NCBI GenBank assembly: GCA_035048495.1
Contig: CM068541.1
Coordinates: 15,569,929 to 15,633,928, forward strand
Reading direction: 5' to 3'
DNA length: 64,000 nt
Source of the DNA: Euptelea pleiosperma
Taxonomy: Eukaryota > Streptophyta > Magnoliopsida > Ranunculales > Eupteleaceae
The notes under the pieces were generated by a model that was not told the origin of the DNA, did no database searches, and saw nothing but the letters and a program-made list of their open reading frames with translations. This document shows positions 1 to 9,977 of this stretch, piece by piece (position 1 is the stretch's first letter; every line of letters starts with the position of its first letter). Both the position numbers and the translations under genes were made by a program.

Positions 1-233
1 TGACACATATAAGATACTTAACTTAAAAAATAATATAATACATATAATATAGTATTGGGCCATTTAAGCCGGTCCGGGACTGGCTCTGAATCCGGGCCTT
101 GGCGTTATGTTAGAGACGGCCCTGAATCCGACTCAAACCCGATCCATTGCTAGCCCTATCTCCAGGAGTGGATCATGTAGACGACGATGCCATTAGTAAA
201 CCATAGTTATGGTGTTTGTGTCTGAGCGTGCAT
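1..233. other. Left edge, intron sequence of the dioxygenase copy with GC-rich repeat
   Basis: Positions 55-180 carry a degenerate repeat of GGGCC and GGTCCGGGAC type words that recurs near 8510-8650, 15950-16100, 16400-16490, 42330-42490 and 46310-46430. By comparison with the complete paralogue this stretch should lie in intron 2 of the partial dioxygenase gene. No exon 3 is visible before the window edge. Nothing else is recognised. Confidence 0.4.
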
Positions 234-235
234 GA

Positions 236-273
<38 letters not shown>
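234..273. repeat. (GA)n microsatellite in intron 2
   Basis: A GA repeat of about 40 bases with one interruption. It lies just inside the intron, 14 bases beyond the exon 2 donor of the minus-strand gene. The same position in the paralogue at 17.5 kb carries a much longer GA tract, so the microsatellite predates the gene duplication. Confidence 0.9.
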
Positions 274-287
274 AGTTATGCGCTTAC

Positions 288-861
288 TTAAAAGATAGAG
301 GGAGCTTTGGAAGTAAGTGGGGCTTCCTAAGTTGGACAGGAAGCGTAGTCATGAAAAATATGTCTCCCCAATCAAGTTTCTGCTCCTCTGATACAACAAA
401 GGCCTGCCCAAATCCTTCAATTTCTCCTGGATTCTGCCAAAATTTCTTTTTTTCTTCCATTGGAAGGTTGAAGAAATCTTGAATCTCGGATTTTAGTTTC
501 TCCACCAATGCAGAGCTCACTCCATGGTTTACCAACTGCAATATATTTCCATATTAGCTACTCTATCAAGTATGTATGTACTTCGTACATCAAAACCATG
601 GAGGAATACCTGAAAGAAACCCCATTCTTTGCAAGTGGAGTGCAGGTTCTCCAATTCAGCGTCCATGGATTTCCCGGAAAGCAAACTCTGCATGTCGATG
701 ACCGGAACAGTTGGAAACAAAGAGGATTCGGAGATAATTGGAGGATCTTGATCGGTGCGTATGTATCGAGATGAGACGGTGACCATGGGCACTTTGGCCA
801 ACTCCTGAACGTTAGGTACTGGGAGAGAAGTTCCTAGCCTCACTACCTTTTGTTTCTCCAT
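288..861 (-). CDS. SRG1-like 2-oxoglutarate/Fe(II) dioxygenase, copy 1, exons 1-2 (runs off left edge)
   Basis: Two exons on the minus strand: exon 1 at 861-610 (84 codons from ATG) and exon 2 at 535-288 (248 nt). Both have GT-AG junctions identical in position and phase to the complete paralogue at 15-18 kb. Exon 1 starts [10 protein letters not shown], carries the VPVIDMQ motif of the DIOX_N domain and ends at EWGFFQ. Exon 2 starts LVNHGVS and ends at LPLSFK with a split codon. About 20-25 of the first 167 residues differ from copy 2. The Fe(II)-binding HxD...H and 2OG-binding RxS lie in exons 3-4, which would be left of the window, so activity cannot be judged. The frame is open in both exons. 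Members of this family (DOXC class, SRG1, norcoclaurine synthase-like, codeine demethylase-like) oxidise specialised metabolites in the cytosol; substrate is unknown here. Copy 1 could be a whole gene or a fragment. Confidence 0.85.
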
Positions 862-1321
862 GAATTTGCAGAAGGAAGTCTAATTGGATGTAAGCTTTGT
901 AACTCTCTCCAATTCTTATAATGCCATAAGTTGATGATAAGAATCAATGAGTACGTATTTGTCGATCGACCTGCACTTATGTCGACCACATCGTATGAGT
1001 TGGTTGTTTAATGTAAAGTACTACTGCAGTGGCTATCACCGCATTAGCAACGATGAGTTGGTTCATTGCATTTGTCTGCCGCCTTAGTGGACCACGGAAC
1101 ATCTTATCCATAGCATAATCTTACATAACCAATCAGGAGGTAAAACTTTTTAGAACATTGTATCAGACACTTATCTTTGGGACGACGCAAATTGTATCAG
1201 ACACTTATCTTTTAGTGCAATATGCTCTCAGAACCAAAATTACACCACACACACATATATATATAGGTTTGGGATAAAGTTAATAATGCTTTTAGACTTG
1301 TAAAATGACACGCTATCGTGA
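862..1321. other. Upstream region of dioxygenase copy 1
   Basis: The first about 70 bases upstream of the ATG align with the same region of copy 2 up to a 369-bp MITE present only in copy 2. Beyond that I see no gene. Two near-direct repeats of the words CAGACACTTATCTTT lie at about 1164 and 1198. Confidence 0.5.
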
Positions 1322-1604
1322 GGGCCCTTGCAGATGAGTTAAGGGATGATTTTTGGTGAGGATGATCTCCTCACTATAGAGATTATCCTCACCAAAAACC
1401 AGAAATTTCTAATACTTCTAACCTTATCAAATATGGACCTAAATTTAACGGTAAAAATGGACGATCCATAAATTTTAAACTTACAATCCACTTTTCTTAA
1501 GGCTACAAAAGTTGGAATGGGCTGATTTTTTGTGAGGTCGGTATCCATGTTGAAATGAAGATCATTGTCACAAATCAGCTTTTAACTCATCTGCATGTGG
1601 ACCC
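1322..1604. repeat. Foldback MITE, family F2 (GATGATCTCCTCAC type)
   Basis: About 283 bp with imperfect terminal inverted repeats. The left end reads GGGCCCTTGCAGATGAGTT and the right end, reversed, reads GGGTCCACATGCAGATGAGTT. Inner arms contain GATGATCTCCTCAC and its complement. Relatives lie near 6156-6424, 8727-8976 and 18576-18839. No coding capacity. I could not fix a target duplication. Confidence 0.7.
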
Positions 1605-1654
1605 TATGTCCATTAGTCACAAAATCATGAGTCAACGTATCCCTAGCTATTCTT

Positions 1655-1712
1655 TTATATATATATATATATAAAAGTGGCGGCCCGTGCCCACGGCACT
1701 CCCTGACAAAAC
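1655..1712 (-). repeat. Helitron-like 3' terminal motif, fragment
   Basis: A TA run is followed by GCCCGTGCCCACGGCACTCC, the reverse of the GTGCCGTGGGCACGGGC hairpin that recurs at about 5945, 20790, 21510, 47400 and 48020. In this window that motif sits near the ends of Helitron-like units. Only a short piece is present here. Confidence 0.4.
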
Positions 1713-1744
1713 GTCCAATGCACATAGACATCTCCTGAGTGCAT

Positions 1745-2500
1745 ATGTTTTTTTATGTTTTGTAGGTTTACCTAGGGATTGGCCAAACACCCATACGGTC
1801 AGCATCTCTAATTGTGTGTCACGTGGCTCATGTTGTGGGCAGTCAGTAAAGTTCTACTCACATACGCAAAAGTGAACCTGTCACAAAGTTTGTGACCAGA
1901 TTTCGCGTCGTAGGTGGACTCACTTTTTGGGCCAATGACTGCATGGATGTTTGGCCCAACCCTATTGTTTCACCAATCGAGCTGATCTTTGACACAAATC
2001 TTTGTATAAAATTTTGAGACAACATCCCCGAACTGCCACATGGAACAATCTTTTGGCACACTCCATGAATTTTTGTTCCATATTTTAGGGGACCTACAAT
2101 ATCAACTTAATTGATGATTTCTAGCCGTTACATTAGAGCACTTTTTCATCATGGGCTTCGTGAACAGGCCTAAGGGTTGGTTCCAAACCCATGATGAAGT
2201 ATTGCTAAAATAAATAGCCTAGAAATCACCAATCACGCTTATTTTTAGTGTATAGGCCAGCAAGGTTTAGCCAAAAGATTGCTCAAAAGTGTGCCACGTA
2301 TTATTTTAAGGGACTACTGTATCATATTTTTGATACATAATTCTGTATCATTGATTTTTGCCAAATATCAGTTTTATTGATGATTTCTAGCGGTTGAATT
2401 TAGTACCCAAATAAATGCTTAATCAAACAGCTAGAATCACTCCATAGAAAGTGCTAAAATCTAATGGCTAGAGATAACCAATCAGGATGATCTGTGGTGG
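1745..2500. repeat. Patchwork of decayed foldback MITE pieces (CATCCATACGGTC core family)
   Basis: Contains the core words CCAAACACCCATACGGTCAG (1791) and TGCATGGATGTTTGGCCC (1939), plus the ATTGATGATTTCTAGCCGTT and ACCAATCAGGATGAT words seen in complete foldback elements elsewhere. The pieces are too decayed to give element ends. No gene is seen. Confidence 0.55.
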
Positions 2501-2510
2501 GTATAACAAC

Positions 2511-2906
2511 TAGGGGTGTCAATTTTACCCGATTTAACCGGAACCGGAACCGGAACCGAAAACACCGGTTCCGGTACCACATTTTTGGGAACCGATTAAA
2601 AAGAACCGGAACCGGAACCGAACCAGAAACTAATGGTTCCGGTTCCAGTACTCTAATATGGAACCGAAACCGGAACCGAACCGATAAGAACCGGAACTAA
2701 TATAAAAATATAGTGTAAAAATTCTCATATTACCAAGATTGGACCCGTTATACCCGAAACCGGAACCGGAACTGACAAAAACTACATAATCGGTTCCAGT
2801 TCTGGTACCATCACTTTGAGAACCGGAACCGATAAGAACCGGAACCGTTTGTTCCGGTTTTGGTCACCTTAGGAACCGAACCGGAACCGACCCGTTGACA
2901 CCCCTA
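2511..2906. mobile_element. hAT-type MITE with 8-bp target duplication and CCGGAA-rich interior
   Basis: The ends read TAGGGGTGTCAA and TTGACACCCCTA, a perfect 12-bp inverted repeat, and they are flanked by identical 8-bp direct repeats ATAACAAC at 2503-2510 and 2907-2914. An 8-bp duplication and a TAGGGGTGT-type terminus are known hallmarks of hAT elements. The interior is a dense mix of GGAACC and GGTTCC hexamers, hence strongly self-complementary. The insertion splits an older foldback element: the flanks GATCTGTGGTGGGTATAAC and AAGAGGTGAGCTCAACATCC rejoin into the usual MITE arm. 396 bp, no coding frame; the repetitive 68-residue frame inside is an artefact of the hexamers. Confidence 0.9.
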
Positions 2907-3124
2907 ATAACAACAAAGAGGTGAGCTCAACATCCATACGGTCATTGGGCCAGTGGCACTTTTTGAGGGTCACCCATGACTCATGGAGATTTGCCTCCCG
3001 CTATTTCTGACTTCCCAAATTTTTAGTCCCTAGAACATTTTTCCCTATGAGCTGTGGAGTGCAATTTTTAGTCTCTCGAGCATTTTTCCCTATGAGCTGT
3101 GGAGCGCATAAAACGTTCCACTTA

Positions 3125-3390
3125 GCACACTCTTCCAAGCTCACTGAGCCACGTGGCACCCTCTTAGAGATTATGGACCGTATGCATGTTTGGCCCAATC
3201 TTAGGTGGTTCTATAGACCAAAAACTTGGCCTGATTTGATTAGAGTTGTTTTCTTGGGTTGATTTTTAACTGTGAATTTAAGCATTATTAGGGATACAAA
3301 GATCCAAAGGTTCGATATGACTAATCAGGCTGATTTTTGGTATTAGGTCCACCTGGGCCAAACATCTAAACCGTGAGTAGTGACCTTTGA
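3125..3390. repeat. Foldback MITE, family F1
   Basis: The left arm has GAGCCACGTGGCACCCTCTTAG then GACCGTATGCATGTTTGGCC. The right arm has AATCAGGCTGATTTTTGG then GGCCAAACATCTAAACCGTG. Arms are inverted about a centre near 3265. One terminus is worn away and boundaries are approximate. No gene. Confidence 0.6.
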
Positions 3391-4535
3391 AGTTTTTTTG
3401 TTTGAGATGATTTTTAACCGTTGGATTCAACAATTATGCTGAATCAGTATCTGAATCCTCTAATGGTCGGGATGGTAACAGGAACCATGGTCTACTTGGA
3501 TTCGTCCCACATGCGTCACCACCAATTGAGAATTCCAGACTATATATGTAGGGTCCAAAGGATGATGGACCCGAGATCCAACTTTAACGATATCTAAAAT
3601 AATAATAAAAAAAAACTAAAATACTCATAAAAACACACCGATGGGCCAAAGAGGGTGAATTTTGGTCTATAGGACCAACTACGGATGGGCCAAAATCAGG
3701 CTGATTGGTGGTTTCTAGGCATTGGATATGAGTACCCCATTTTAAGTTGCCTTAATGATTGAATCGCCTTGATCAAGCATTGAAGTCCGTGCTTGTCAAT
3801 AATGAAGATGGTTGTCAGCCAGAGTGGTGATCCATGATTGGTCACGCAGGATCTTGTCTCAGAGAAATCTTCGGTTTAGGCTAGACCAGAACCTGTCGGA
3901 TTTTAATCCGAATAAAGGCCCTCGTTGGGCCAAAAATGCATGGGCATTTATTTGCCTCACAAGCTCGGGCTCTATGAGTCCACAAGCAATGAAGGGCATG
4001 GGCCTCTCCTGGACCACATACAAACTTGGGCTGTAAAAGTCCATAAACAATTCTTTTTTCTTTTTTTTTCATTCTAACCATGGATTTCTAAAACCCATGA
4101 AGGAGGTGGTCGGAGATGGAGGCTCATGACGACGGAGCCATCATTGCAAGTGGCACTCGATGTTTGGGTTTTCAAAAACCCAGAACATTGTGTTGGAAAT
4201 GGCTTATGGCTGTGATGACACTGACGACGTTAACGGCATTAGCGGAGGAGGCATCGACAACGGTAGTGTTCAAAGCCCTCTGATCTGAGGTGGGCCACTA
4301 GAGCTACAACGTTGATTGAGCTCCGATATTGATTACTTGATCAATTTTGACACAAATCTGGAGGTCGAGGATGATAGGAGATGCATGCTATTGGATCTTG
4401 CGAGGGAGCTTCAGGCAACGACGACAACAGTGAGTAAACTAAAAAAAAAATATTAGGCCCGACAGACAGCAAAGATGCCGCCCGTCGGAAGAGTGATGGA
4501 CCACGTGAAGATCAGAAGAGCACAGGTCGTTGGAT
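3391..4535. other. No recognisable gene
   Basis: Single words of the F1 MITE family occur (about 3640-3740). The rest shows short open frames without family features. The part from about 3890 to 4535 could be internal sequence of the small LTR element whose LTR lies at 4553-4832, reading on the minus strand, but I see no gag or pol motif. Confidence 0.4.
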
Positions 4536-4540
4536 GACCC

Positions 4541-4552
4541 GCTCTGATACCA
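4541..4552 (-). other. Primer binding site (tRNA-Met type) next to LTR
   Basis: Minus strand TGGTATCAGAGC, the standard complement of initiator tRNA-Met 3' end used by plant copia elements, directly follows the presumed LTR end. Confidence 0.6.
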
Positions 4553-4832
4553 TATAGAAAATTGAGATTATTGAATAACTTGAATAATTACATAGACCTA
4601 CTCAAAGCTCTAATATAGAGCATTACAAGAGTCCAATAGAATTGAGATCCTATAATCTCTCAATTAAGTCTAATCTTAATTGATAGAGCATTACAAGAGT
4701 CCAATAGGATTGAGATCCTATAATCTCTCAATCAAATCTAATCCTAATATATTATCTTAATCTTGTGATAAGATAAACCAATAATGATATGGTGTATCTC
4801 ACACAACTTATTATGATATATATTCTCTGACA
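4553..4832 (-). mobile_element. Short copia/TRIM-like LTR, minus strand
   Basis: About 280 bp between TGTCAGAG (reading from 4832 on the minus strand) and a primer binding site at 4552. It contains a 68-bp tandem duplication. The 3' end is not a canonical CA and no matching second LTR is seen, so this is a probable isolated 5' LTR, possibly of a TRIM. Confidence 0.5.
4617..4752. repeat. Two tandem copies of a 68-bp unit
   Basis: Both units start AGAGCATTACAAGAGTCCAA (4617 and 4685) and include the palindromic ATTGAGATCCTATAATCTCTC. They differ at a few positions. They lie inside the LTR at 4553-4832. Confidence 0.85.
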
Positions 4833-5770
4833 GAAAATGATCAAATCCTACTCCACACTTGAGTTTTTTCATAAATGATGAATTTTGGTCTATAGGTCGA
4901 TAGGCCAAAAATCAGGCTGATTGGTGGGTTCCCGAAATGAAAATCAACAATAAAAATATCTAATCCAACCCCACTTGAGTTTTTCAGAAATAAGGAGCAA
5001 TCAAATCCTAACCCGCGGTGGATTAAGGAATATGGCATAACGGCCATGTTCCTTAAAACAATCAGATATTTCATCAAACAGTTGGTGTGCAAGTCGACGA
5101 AAACGATAGAGATACAATCCAAGAGTGAGTGAGTGAGAGAGATTAGAGATAATACCAATCAATCCACTTCTCATCACGACTCCAAGACTCCACCAAACGT
5201 GGGCACTTGGGATCTCAACCCATAAATGTTTGCTTAACCCATGATTTTGAATCACCAAACACAAACCCCAAAGAAAAACCCAAAATAAAATAGAGAAAAT
5301 TAAATATTTACCATTACCATAGAGAACAAAAAAGCTAGAGACACACCAATTACATACAGAAAACAAAAACCCCAAAAACTAAAACTTTACCATTACCATA
5401 TAGAGAACAATAATGTTTGCCTTCATTTCATACATAGAACGAAAACCCCAAAAATTACAACCGTAAAGACCTCAACCTAGAGAGATAGAGAGAGATGTGG
5501 ATTCGGAGTTTGTAGCTTAGTTTCTTCTTCTTTTTCTTCTGATTCTTCTGATTCATGGAAGAGAGATAGAAGATCGACACACCAAACCGTCTCCCCACAT
5601 TTTCATCGTGCGCGGAAAAGAGGCATGAACGAGAGAGAAAGAGGGAGGGGTTGATGGAGCGCGGGCGTGGTGGGTTAGAGCATAAACTAAAATCCCAAGG
5701 TGGGTGACCCAAAAAATCCGAGCCGTTTATATCTAAGTGGTCCAATCTAGACCACTACTTGTGGGCGACA
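4833..5770. other. No recognisable gene
   Basis: AT-rich sequence with overlapping minus-strand open frames of 85-124 residues that have no family motif and are low complexity. The words TTTTGGTCTATAGG and AAATCAGGCTGATTGG repeat the sequence at about 3655 and point to dispersed repeats. I do not call a gene. Confidence 0.4.
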
Positions 5771-5791
5771 ACATCCCTCCCTTATTATATA

Positions 5792-6150
5792 CTAGTGGGT
5801 TACCCGTGCCATCAGCACTCCTCGACGAAGAATTTGCCAAAATCAAGTGAGTGGCGGAGATACACCGTCCATTTGGGGGAGGATTAGAGGAGGTATAAGT
5901 AGGGAGACAACCAATGTGTTTTGTTATATAGAATAGTAAATGGCCCATGCCCACGGCACTCTCTGACAAAAGCGTTTGTAAAAATTGGGTGCCTTCGGCA
6001 CTCAAACGGTATAACGGACTGGGGCATGACCATTTTTTCCACTACAACGGCTGTTATAATGGATTGTAACGTACAGAGGGAGAAATAGTAGAATAACAGA
6101 AATAACAAAAAATAATGGTGTTGAAATTCAAATTTTGAATAAATTGAGGT
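5792..6150 (-). mobile_element. Helitron-like element, 3' end at CTAG
   Basis: On the minus strand the unit runs through GCCGTGGGCATGGGCC and CTCCCTACTTATACCTCC to GAGTGCTGATGGCACGGG and ends at CCACTAG, followed by T. A short hairpin just upstream of a terminal CTAG with a T flank fits Helitron 3' ends. A very similar unit lies in the opposite orientation at 21290-21705, so the terminus is shared. The 5' end is not fixed. The translated frames of the two copies are alike only because the DNA is repeated; I do not regard them as protein. Confidence 0.5.
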
Positions 6151-6155
6151 CAAAT

Positions 6156-6424
6156 GAGGCGGATTGAGTTAAGTGCTAGTTTTTGGTGTTGGTATTCTTC
6201 TCAACATAGATATCAACCTAATAAAAAAATCAGACTATTTCAACATTTGTAGCCTTATGAAAAGTGGATTGGAAGTTGAAAATTTTGGACAATATATCCA
6301 TTTTCACCGTTAAATTTAAGTCCATATTTGATAGGGTTAGAAGTTTTAGAAATTATTGATTTTTGGCGAGAAGATCATCCTCACCAAAAATCAGCTCTTA
6401 ACTCATCTGCATGTGGGCCTCCCA
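6156..6424. repeat. Foldback MITE, family F2
   Basis: The arms GATTGAGTTAAGTGCTAGTT and AATCAGCTCTTAACTCATCT match the copy at 1322-1604, with the conserved centre around CCATTTTCACCGTTAAATTTA. No coding sequence. Confidence 0.65.
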
Positions 6425-6660
6425 CGACCTTCAGTCCAGAAGTAAAATCTTGTAGAGAGTTGATCAAAGCCTGGCTTGTTAGTGTAGCAAACCAAGCCGT
6501 TATTGTTAATTTTTGCAATGAATTCAATGAAGGATTTTTTTAGATTTTAGCTGCAACGAAGCAACTTTTATGTCTACCCTCTTGCCTTATTTCTTGTATT
6601 CCTACATACTATAGGTAACTTTATCATAGATTTACTAGATTACGTCTCACACAATTAAAC
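6425..6660. other. No recognisable feature
   Basis: Unremarkable AT-rich sequence. No gene or repeat match inside the window. Confidence 0.4.
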
Positions 6661-7004
6661 AAAGGGAAATTCTATTTGCACCCCAAAAATTCCATAAGCA
6701 CCCAATTTGGGTGCTTTTGGCCGAAAATGCCCTTGACCAAAAAAAAAAAAAAAAACCCTAAGCACCCCACCCCACTCTTTGTCTCTCCCTCTCCACCTCT
6801 CCCCCTCCCTCTCCACCTCTCCCTCTACCTCTCTCCCTCCATCTACCTCTCCACCTCTCACCATCCTCTCTCCCTCTCCACCTCTGTTTCTCTCTCACCT
6901 TGAAACAAACCCAAAACAAAGAAAAAAAAAAAAAAAAAAAAAAAGAAGAAGAAAAAGGAGGAGGAGGACGCCGTCGCCGTTGCCGCCGCCACCACCAGCA
7001 CCAT
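6661..7004. repeat. Low-complexity CT-rich, A-rich and GGA-rich stretch
   Basis: In order: an A run at about 6739, a CTCTCC-type pyrimidine block (6775-6900), an A run of about 23 (6921), a GAAGGAGGAGGA block and a GCCGCC/CACCACC block ending at 7004. Open frames here on both strands are compositional artefacts. Confidence 0.8.
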
Positions 7005-7009
7005 AGGTA

Positions 7010-7043
<34 letters not shown>

Positions 7044-7181
7044 CGGCACTAACTGCCGTGGGGACTGTGTAGCCCACGGCCAGCTTAGTTGTGGCTTCTG
7101 TGGTAGCCACGGTTGGGCTAGCCGTGGGCTACACAGTCCCCCACGACACCAATTGCCGTGGAGAGAGAGAGATGTACCTGT
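7005..7181. repeat. Long inverted repeat with nested small palindrome
   Basis: The left arm GGTACATCTCTCTC... through GACTGTGTAGCCCACGGC pairs with the right arm GCCGTGGGCTACACAGTC... through GAGAGATGTACC. Each arm has a smaller near-palindrome, CCACGGCACTAACTGCCGTG in the left arm. The loop is about 30-35 bases (TTAGTTGTGGCTTCTGTGG...). An RNA from either strand would fold into one long hairpin. No TSD was identified. Confidence 0.75.
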
Positions 7182-7239
7182 GGTGGTGGCGACAGCGACG
7201 GCGATGACCTCCTCCTCCTCCTCCTCCTTCTTCTTCGAA

Positions 7240-7672
7240 AATTTTCTCGTTATTGATTATTGAGACCTCAGCCTCGAAGTCGCATTGCCAGAGACTAAGT
7301 TTTCTCACCATATATACTTGAGTGTTTCTTCTCCGCCCTAGCTAGATTTTTAATGCCAATTTAAGTTTGAGAAATCAACTACTTATGATTTAGCATTTAC
7401 AGTGGGAAAATTAAACTTACAAATGGTGCACTAATAATGTTAGTGTACATGTGTGTGCGCATAAGAGAAATCACCACATTTTTAAAAGGAGATATTCCTG
7501 AAGTGGTGTGGACACCACCTCAACATGTGTTCTTGATTAACGAGACCTCAGCCTTGAAGTTGCATTGCGAGAGTCTTAAGTTTTCTCCACCACATATGCT
7601 TGAATGTTGCCTTTTTGCCATGGATTTTAACTAGCAATTTAAGTTTGAGAAATCATCAACTACTTTTGACCT
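7240..7672. repeat. Direct repeat, two units about 150 bp long spaced about 290 bp
   Basis: Unit 1 (7240-7391) and unit 2 (7535-7672) share GAGACCTCAGCC, GAAGT(C/T)GCATTGC, TTAAGTTTGAGAAATCA and other words. They flank a 140-bp non-repeated spacer. The repeat suggests a local tandem duplication. No gene. Confidence 0.7.
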
Positions 7673-7679
7673 ACAAGAA

Positions 7680-7806
7680 AATAATGACCGTTATAACGAA
7701 AATAACAGCCATTATTTTTAAGCGTTTTAACGGTACATAATTTAACGGGGGAGGTCCAAATCCATTATAATGCCGTTATTTTCGTTATAATGGCCATTTT
7801 TTAAAC
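7680..7806. repeat. Foldback repeat of TAACGG type, family F4
   Basis: CCGTTATAACGAAAATAACAGCC and TTATTTTCGTTATAATGGCC are in inverted orientation around AACGGGGGAGGTCC. Related units lie at 19540-19910, 20875-21040 and 47690-47960. Confidence 0.6.
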
Positions 7807-8082
7807 CATGATTATAATTATATATAATTATAATAATAATAATGAAAATAAAAATTATAACAATAATAATTTTATTGTGCATTTTTTTGTGAAATCAAGA
7901 AATAAAATAATCTATTATATTCATTTGCAATGCACTACCTACCAATCAGCTAAACTTCATTTGCATCTATTTACATGGTGTGACCCTAACTGACTTACAT
8001 TGAAAGTGATTGCAACGTAATTCACTGCATTTGCACTAAAGTGCAAAATGCACCCAAGTGCAGCGAACCAAGCAGGGCCGTA
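7807..8082. other. AT-rich spacer, no gene
   Basis: AT-rich with ATTATAATAATAATAA runs. It precedes the copia remnant and does not match the 3' LTR remnant at 14.5-14.9 kb. Confidence 0.4.
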
Positions 8083-8181
8083 ATAAATTTGATTCTTCTT
8101 ACTGTACTTTAGAGGATTTACATGGTATCAAAGTCGCTATCCAAGGACACGTATACTCGGTGAAGATGCCCAAGCCCCATT

Positions 8182-8239
<58 letters not shown>

Positions 8240-8479
8240 ACCGAGAAATCCTTTCTTACACTAGGCCTCATGGCCACTCACCTTCTGGCTTCCTCTGCCT
8301 ATTTAACACCTACTCTAGCCTCATCCAACATCAATAATTTTGTATCCATTAAATTGAACAATTCCAACTATCTCTTGTGGAAATACCAATTTATTATGTT
8401 CCTTCGCAGCCATAAGCTTCTGGGTTTTGTTGATGGTACCTTCCAATTCCTTCATCTTCAATATCAACCCGTAATTTGA
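8083..8479 (+). pseudogene. Copia (Ale/Retrofit-like) 5' remnant: LTR end, PBS, gag start
   Basis: The words TTCTTACTGTACTTTAGAGG (8092) match TTCTTACTGTACTTACGAGG at about 14857, so the end of a 5' LTR is probably present. TGGTATCAAAGTC at 8123 is a tRNA-Met type primer binding site. After CT and TA runs a frame of 69 residues begins at 8270 and reads FVSIKLNNSNYLLWKYQF...LLGFVDGT, the N-terminal gag signature of copia elements. It stops at 8479, where homology ends. The matching pol end probably lies at 13310-14500, the interval being filled by later insertions and a deletion of most of gag-pol. Lineage from motif style only. Confidence 0.7.
8184..8239. repeat. (CT)n followed by (TA)n
   Basis: About 28 bases of CT dinucleotides run directly into about 27 bases of TA dinucleotides, in the leader of the copia remnant. 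Confidence 0.9.
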
Positions 8480-8509
8480 CAAGTGGGAAATCACCGATCA
8501 ATTGGTGGT

Positions 8510-8726
8510 AAGTGGGGGTGACAATTTGGCCCGAGTCCCGCAGCTCGGCCCAAGCCCACGCCGTTTAACTCTGGCTTTGCCCAGCCCGGCCTGGTCTAGC
8601 CCATGAATTAGATGGGTCGGGCCTGGGTCCCAAAATAAAGTCCGTGCCCGGCCCACAACCAGGCCAGAAATATGATAGTACAAGAAAAAAAAATTGTCTT
8701 TCAGGGGGAACCATTTTGGTAGACCC
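8510..8726. repeat. GCCCGG/GGCCCGG-rich dispersed repeat
   Basis: Words such as GGCCCGAGTCCCG, AGCTCGGCCCAAGCCC and GCCCAGCCCGGCC recur here and at 16400-16490, 42330-42490 and 46310-46430. The opening GGGGGTGACAATTTGGCC resembles hAT-type termini, but I found no matching end. Confidence 0.5.
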
Positions 8727-8976
8727 ACATAGAAGATGAATAAATGGCTGATTTTGGGTGTGGATGATCTCCTCACCATATATATCGCCCCAACAATATC
8801 AGCCCATTTTCAAATTTCTAACCCATCAAATGTGGTTTTCAAGTTGCACGGTAAAAATAGAAGGTCTATAATTCAACTTATAAACCAGTCTACGAATATC
8901 AGAATGATTTGAATTTATGTGAGGATGATCTCCTTACCATAGAGATCATTCTCATAAAAAATCAGCCATTGATTAA
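8727..8976. repeat. Foldback MITE, family F2
   Basis: GTGGATGATCTCCTCACCATA and GAGGATGATCTCCTTACCATAG flank an interior like that of the 1322-1604 copy. The left terminus overlaps the preceding GC-rich repeat; ends are approximate. Confidence 0.55.
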
Positions 8977-9232
8977 TCAAAAATCACCATGATTGGTAAT
9001 CCCAAGCAATTAGAGTTTAGTACGTTTTAAGGCATGATTCTATCCGTTGGATTCATCTATTTTTTTTAGTACTAGAACCAACGGCTAAAAATCATCAAAC
9101 AAGTTGATTTTTATTAAGAATGTCTACCAACAGATGGGCTAAACATCCATATGGTCAATGGGCCCAGATGACAGGTGAGTAAAACAATTTTACTACCTTA
9201 CACCACAAAGAGTCAGGTATACTGTGTCACAT
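8977..9232. repeat. Foldback MITE, family F3, one complete and one worn arm
   Basis: The right part (GGCTAAACATCCATATGGTCAATGGGCCCAGATGACAGG... to GTGTCACATC) matches the right half of the complete copies at 32788-33178 and 60676-61065. The left terminus is missing. Confidence 0.55.
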
Positions 9233-9977
9233 CAAGACCTTTTTTTTCATTATAAAGCCAATGCAAACAATTGTTTACAATACATTTTACCATTTTTTCA
9301 AAATTTTTTTTGTTTTATTGTTAAACTTATTAATAATACTGATGGATAAAAGTATCTAAAAAAAAAATTAAACTTAACATTGGCATTTAGAAGCCCGAAA
9401 CCCAAGCCTTTAAGAGCCCGTAGCCCGGTCCGACCATAGACTGGGCCACGCGTGCCCTTCCAGCCAAGAATCAACGCTATGAATCTATGTTTGCCCTTCC
9501 AACCAAAAAGCCTTGTCCGCTTATTCAGTTTGGTACACCCCAAACCTACCGCCGATCGGCTCCTCCGATCTTAATTCTCAACTCTCCCGCCTTTACAGAA
9601 GGTGAAGGATTCAGTACACCCTGAACCCTAGGTTGTTTAAATGGTGTTGAGTCACACTGGTACACTTAGGCTACTAAGTCGAATATAGAAGTGGAAGACC
9701 TAAGCTGAGAAAATGATGAAACACTTGGCTTTGATCAAGAAGAGAATAAGCTCACAAGATGTGAATGGAAAACAAGTTTCTTGCTCTTCGAATGGACACT
9801 CTAATAAATAAAACATTTTCTTCTCTCTCTTGAAGATAGAATCACTCTGTGTCTCTGTATGTGTTTAGAGAAGACATAGAAGGGTTGTATTTATAGATTT
9901 TCATGACCCTAAGTCGTACAAAATGTGGGATAATGGAACTAAGAATTTTGGATCTGATAAGGACTAAATCTGTGCAT

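Noticed and set aside
2494..2700. Frame of repeated RNRNRK residues
   Set aside because: Translation of GGAACC hexamers inside a hAT-type MITE.
4841..5745. Minus-strand frames of 96-124 residues that might be exons of a gene
   Set aside because: No family motif, overlapping alternatives, low complexity and repeat words. I see no consistent splice model.
6655..7110. Several overlapping open frames on both strands rich in Pro, Ser, Arg or Glu
   Set aside because: Compositional artefacts of CT-, A- and GGA-rich low-complexity DNA.
7808..7993. Short frame rich in Asn, Tyr and Ile
   Set aside because: AT-repeat translation with no similarity or context.
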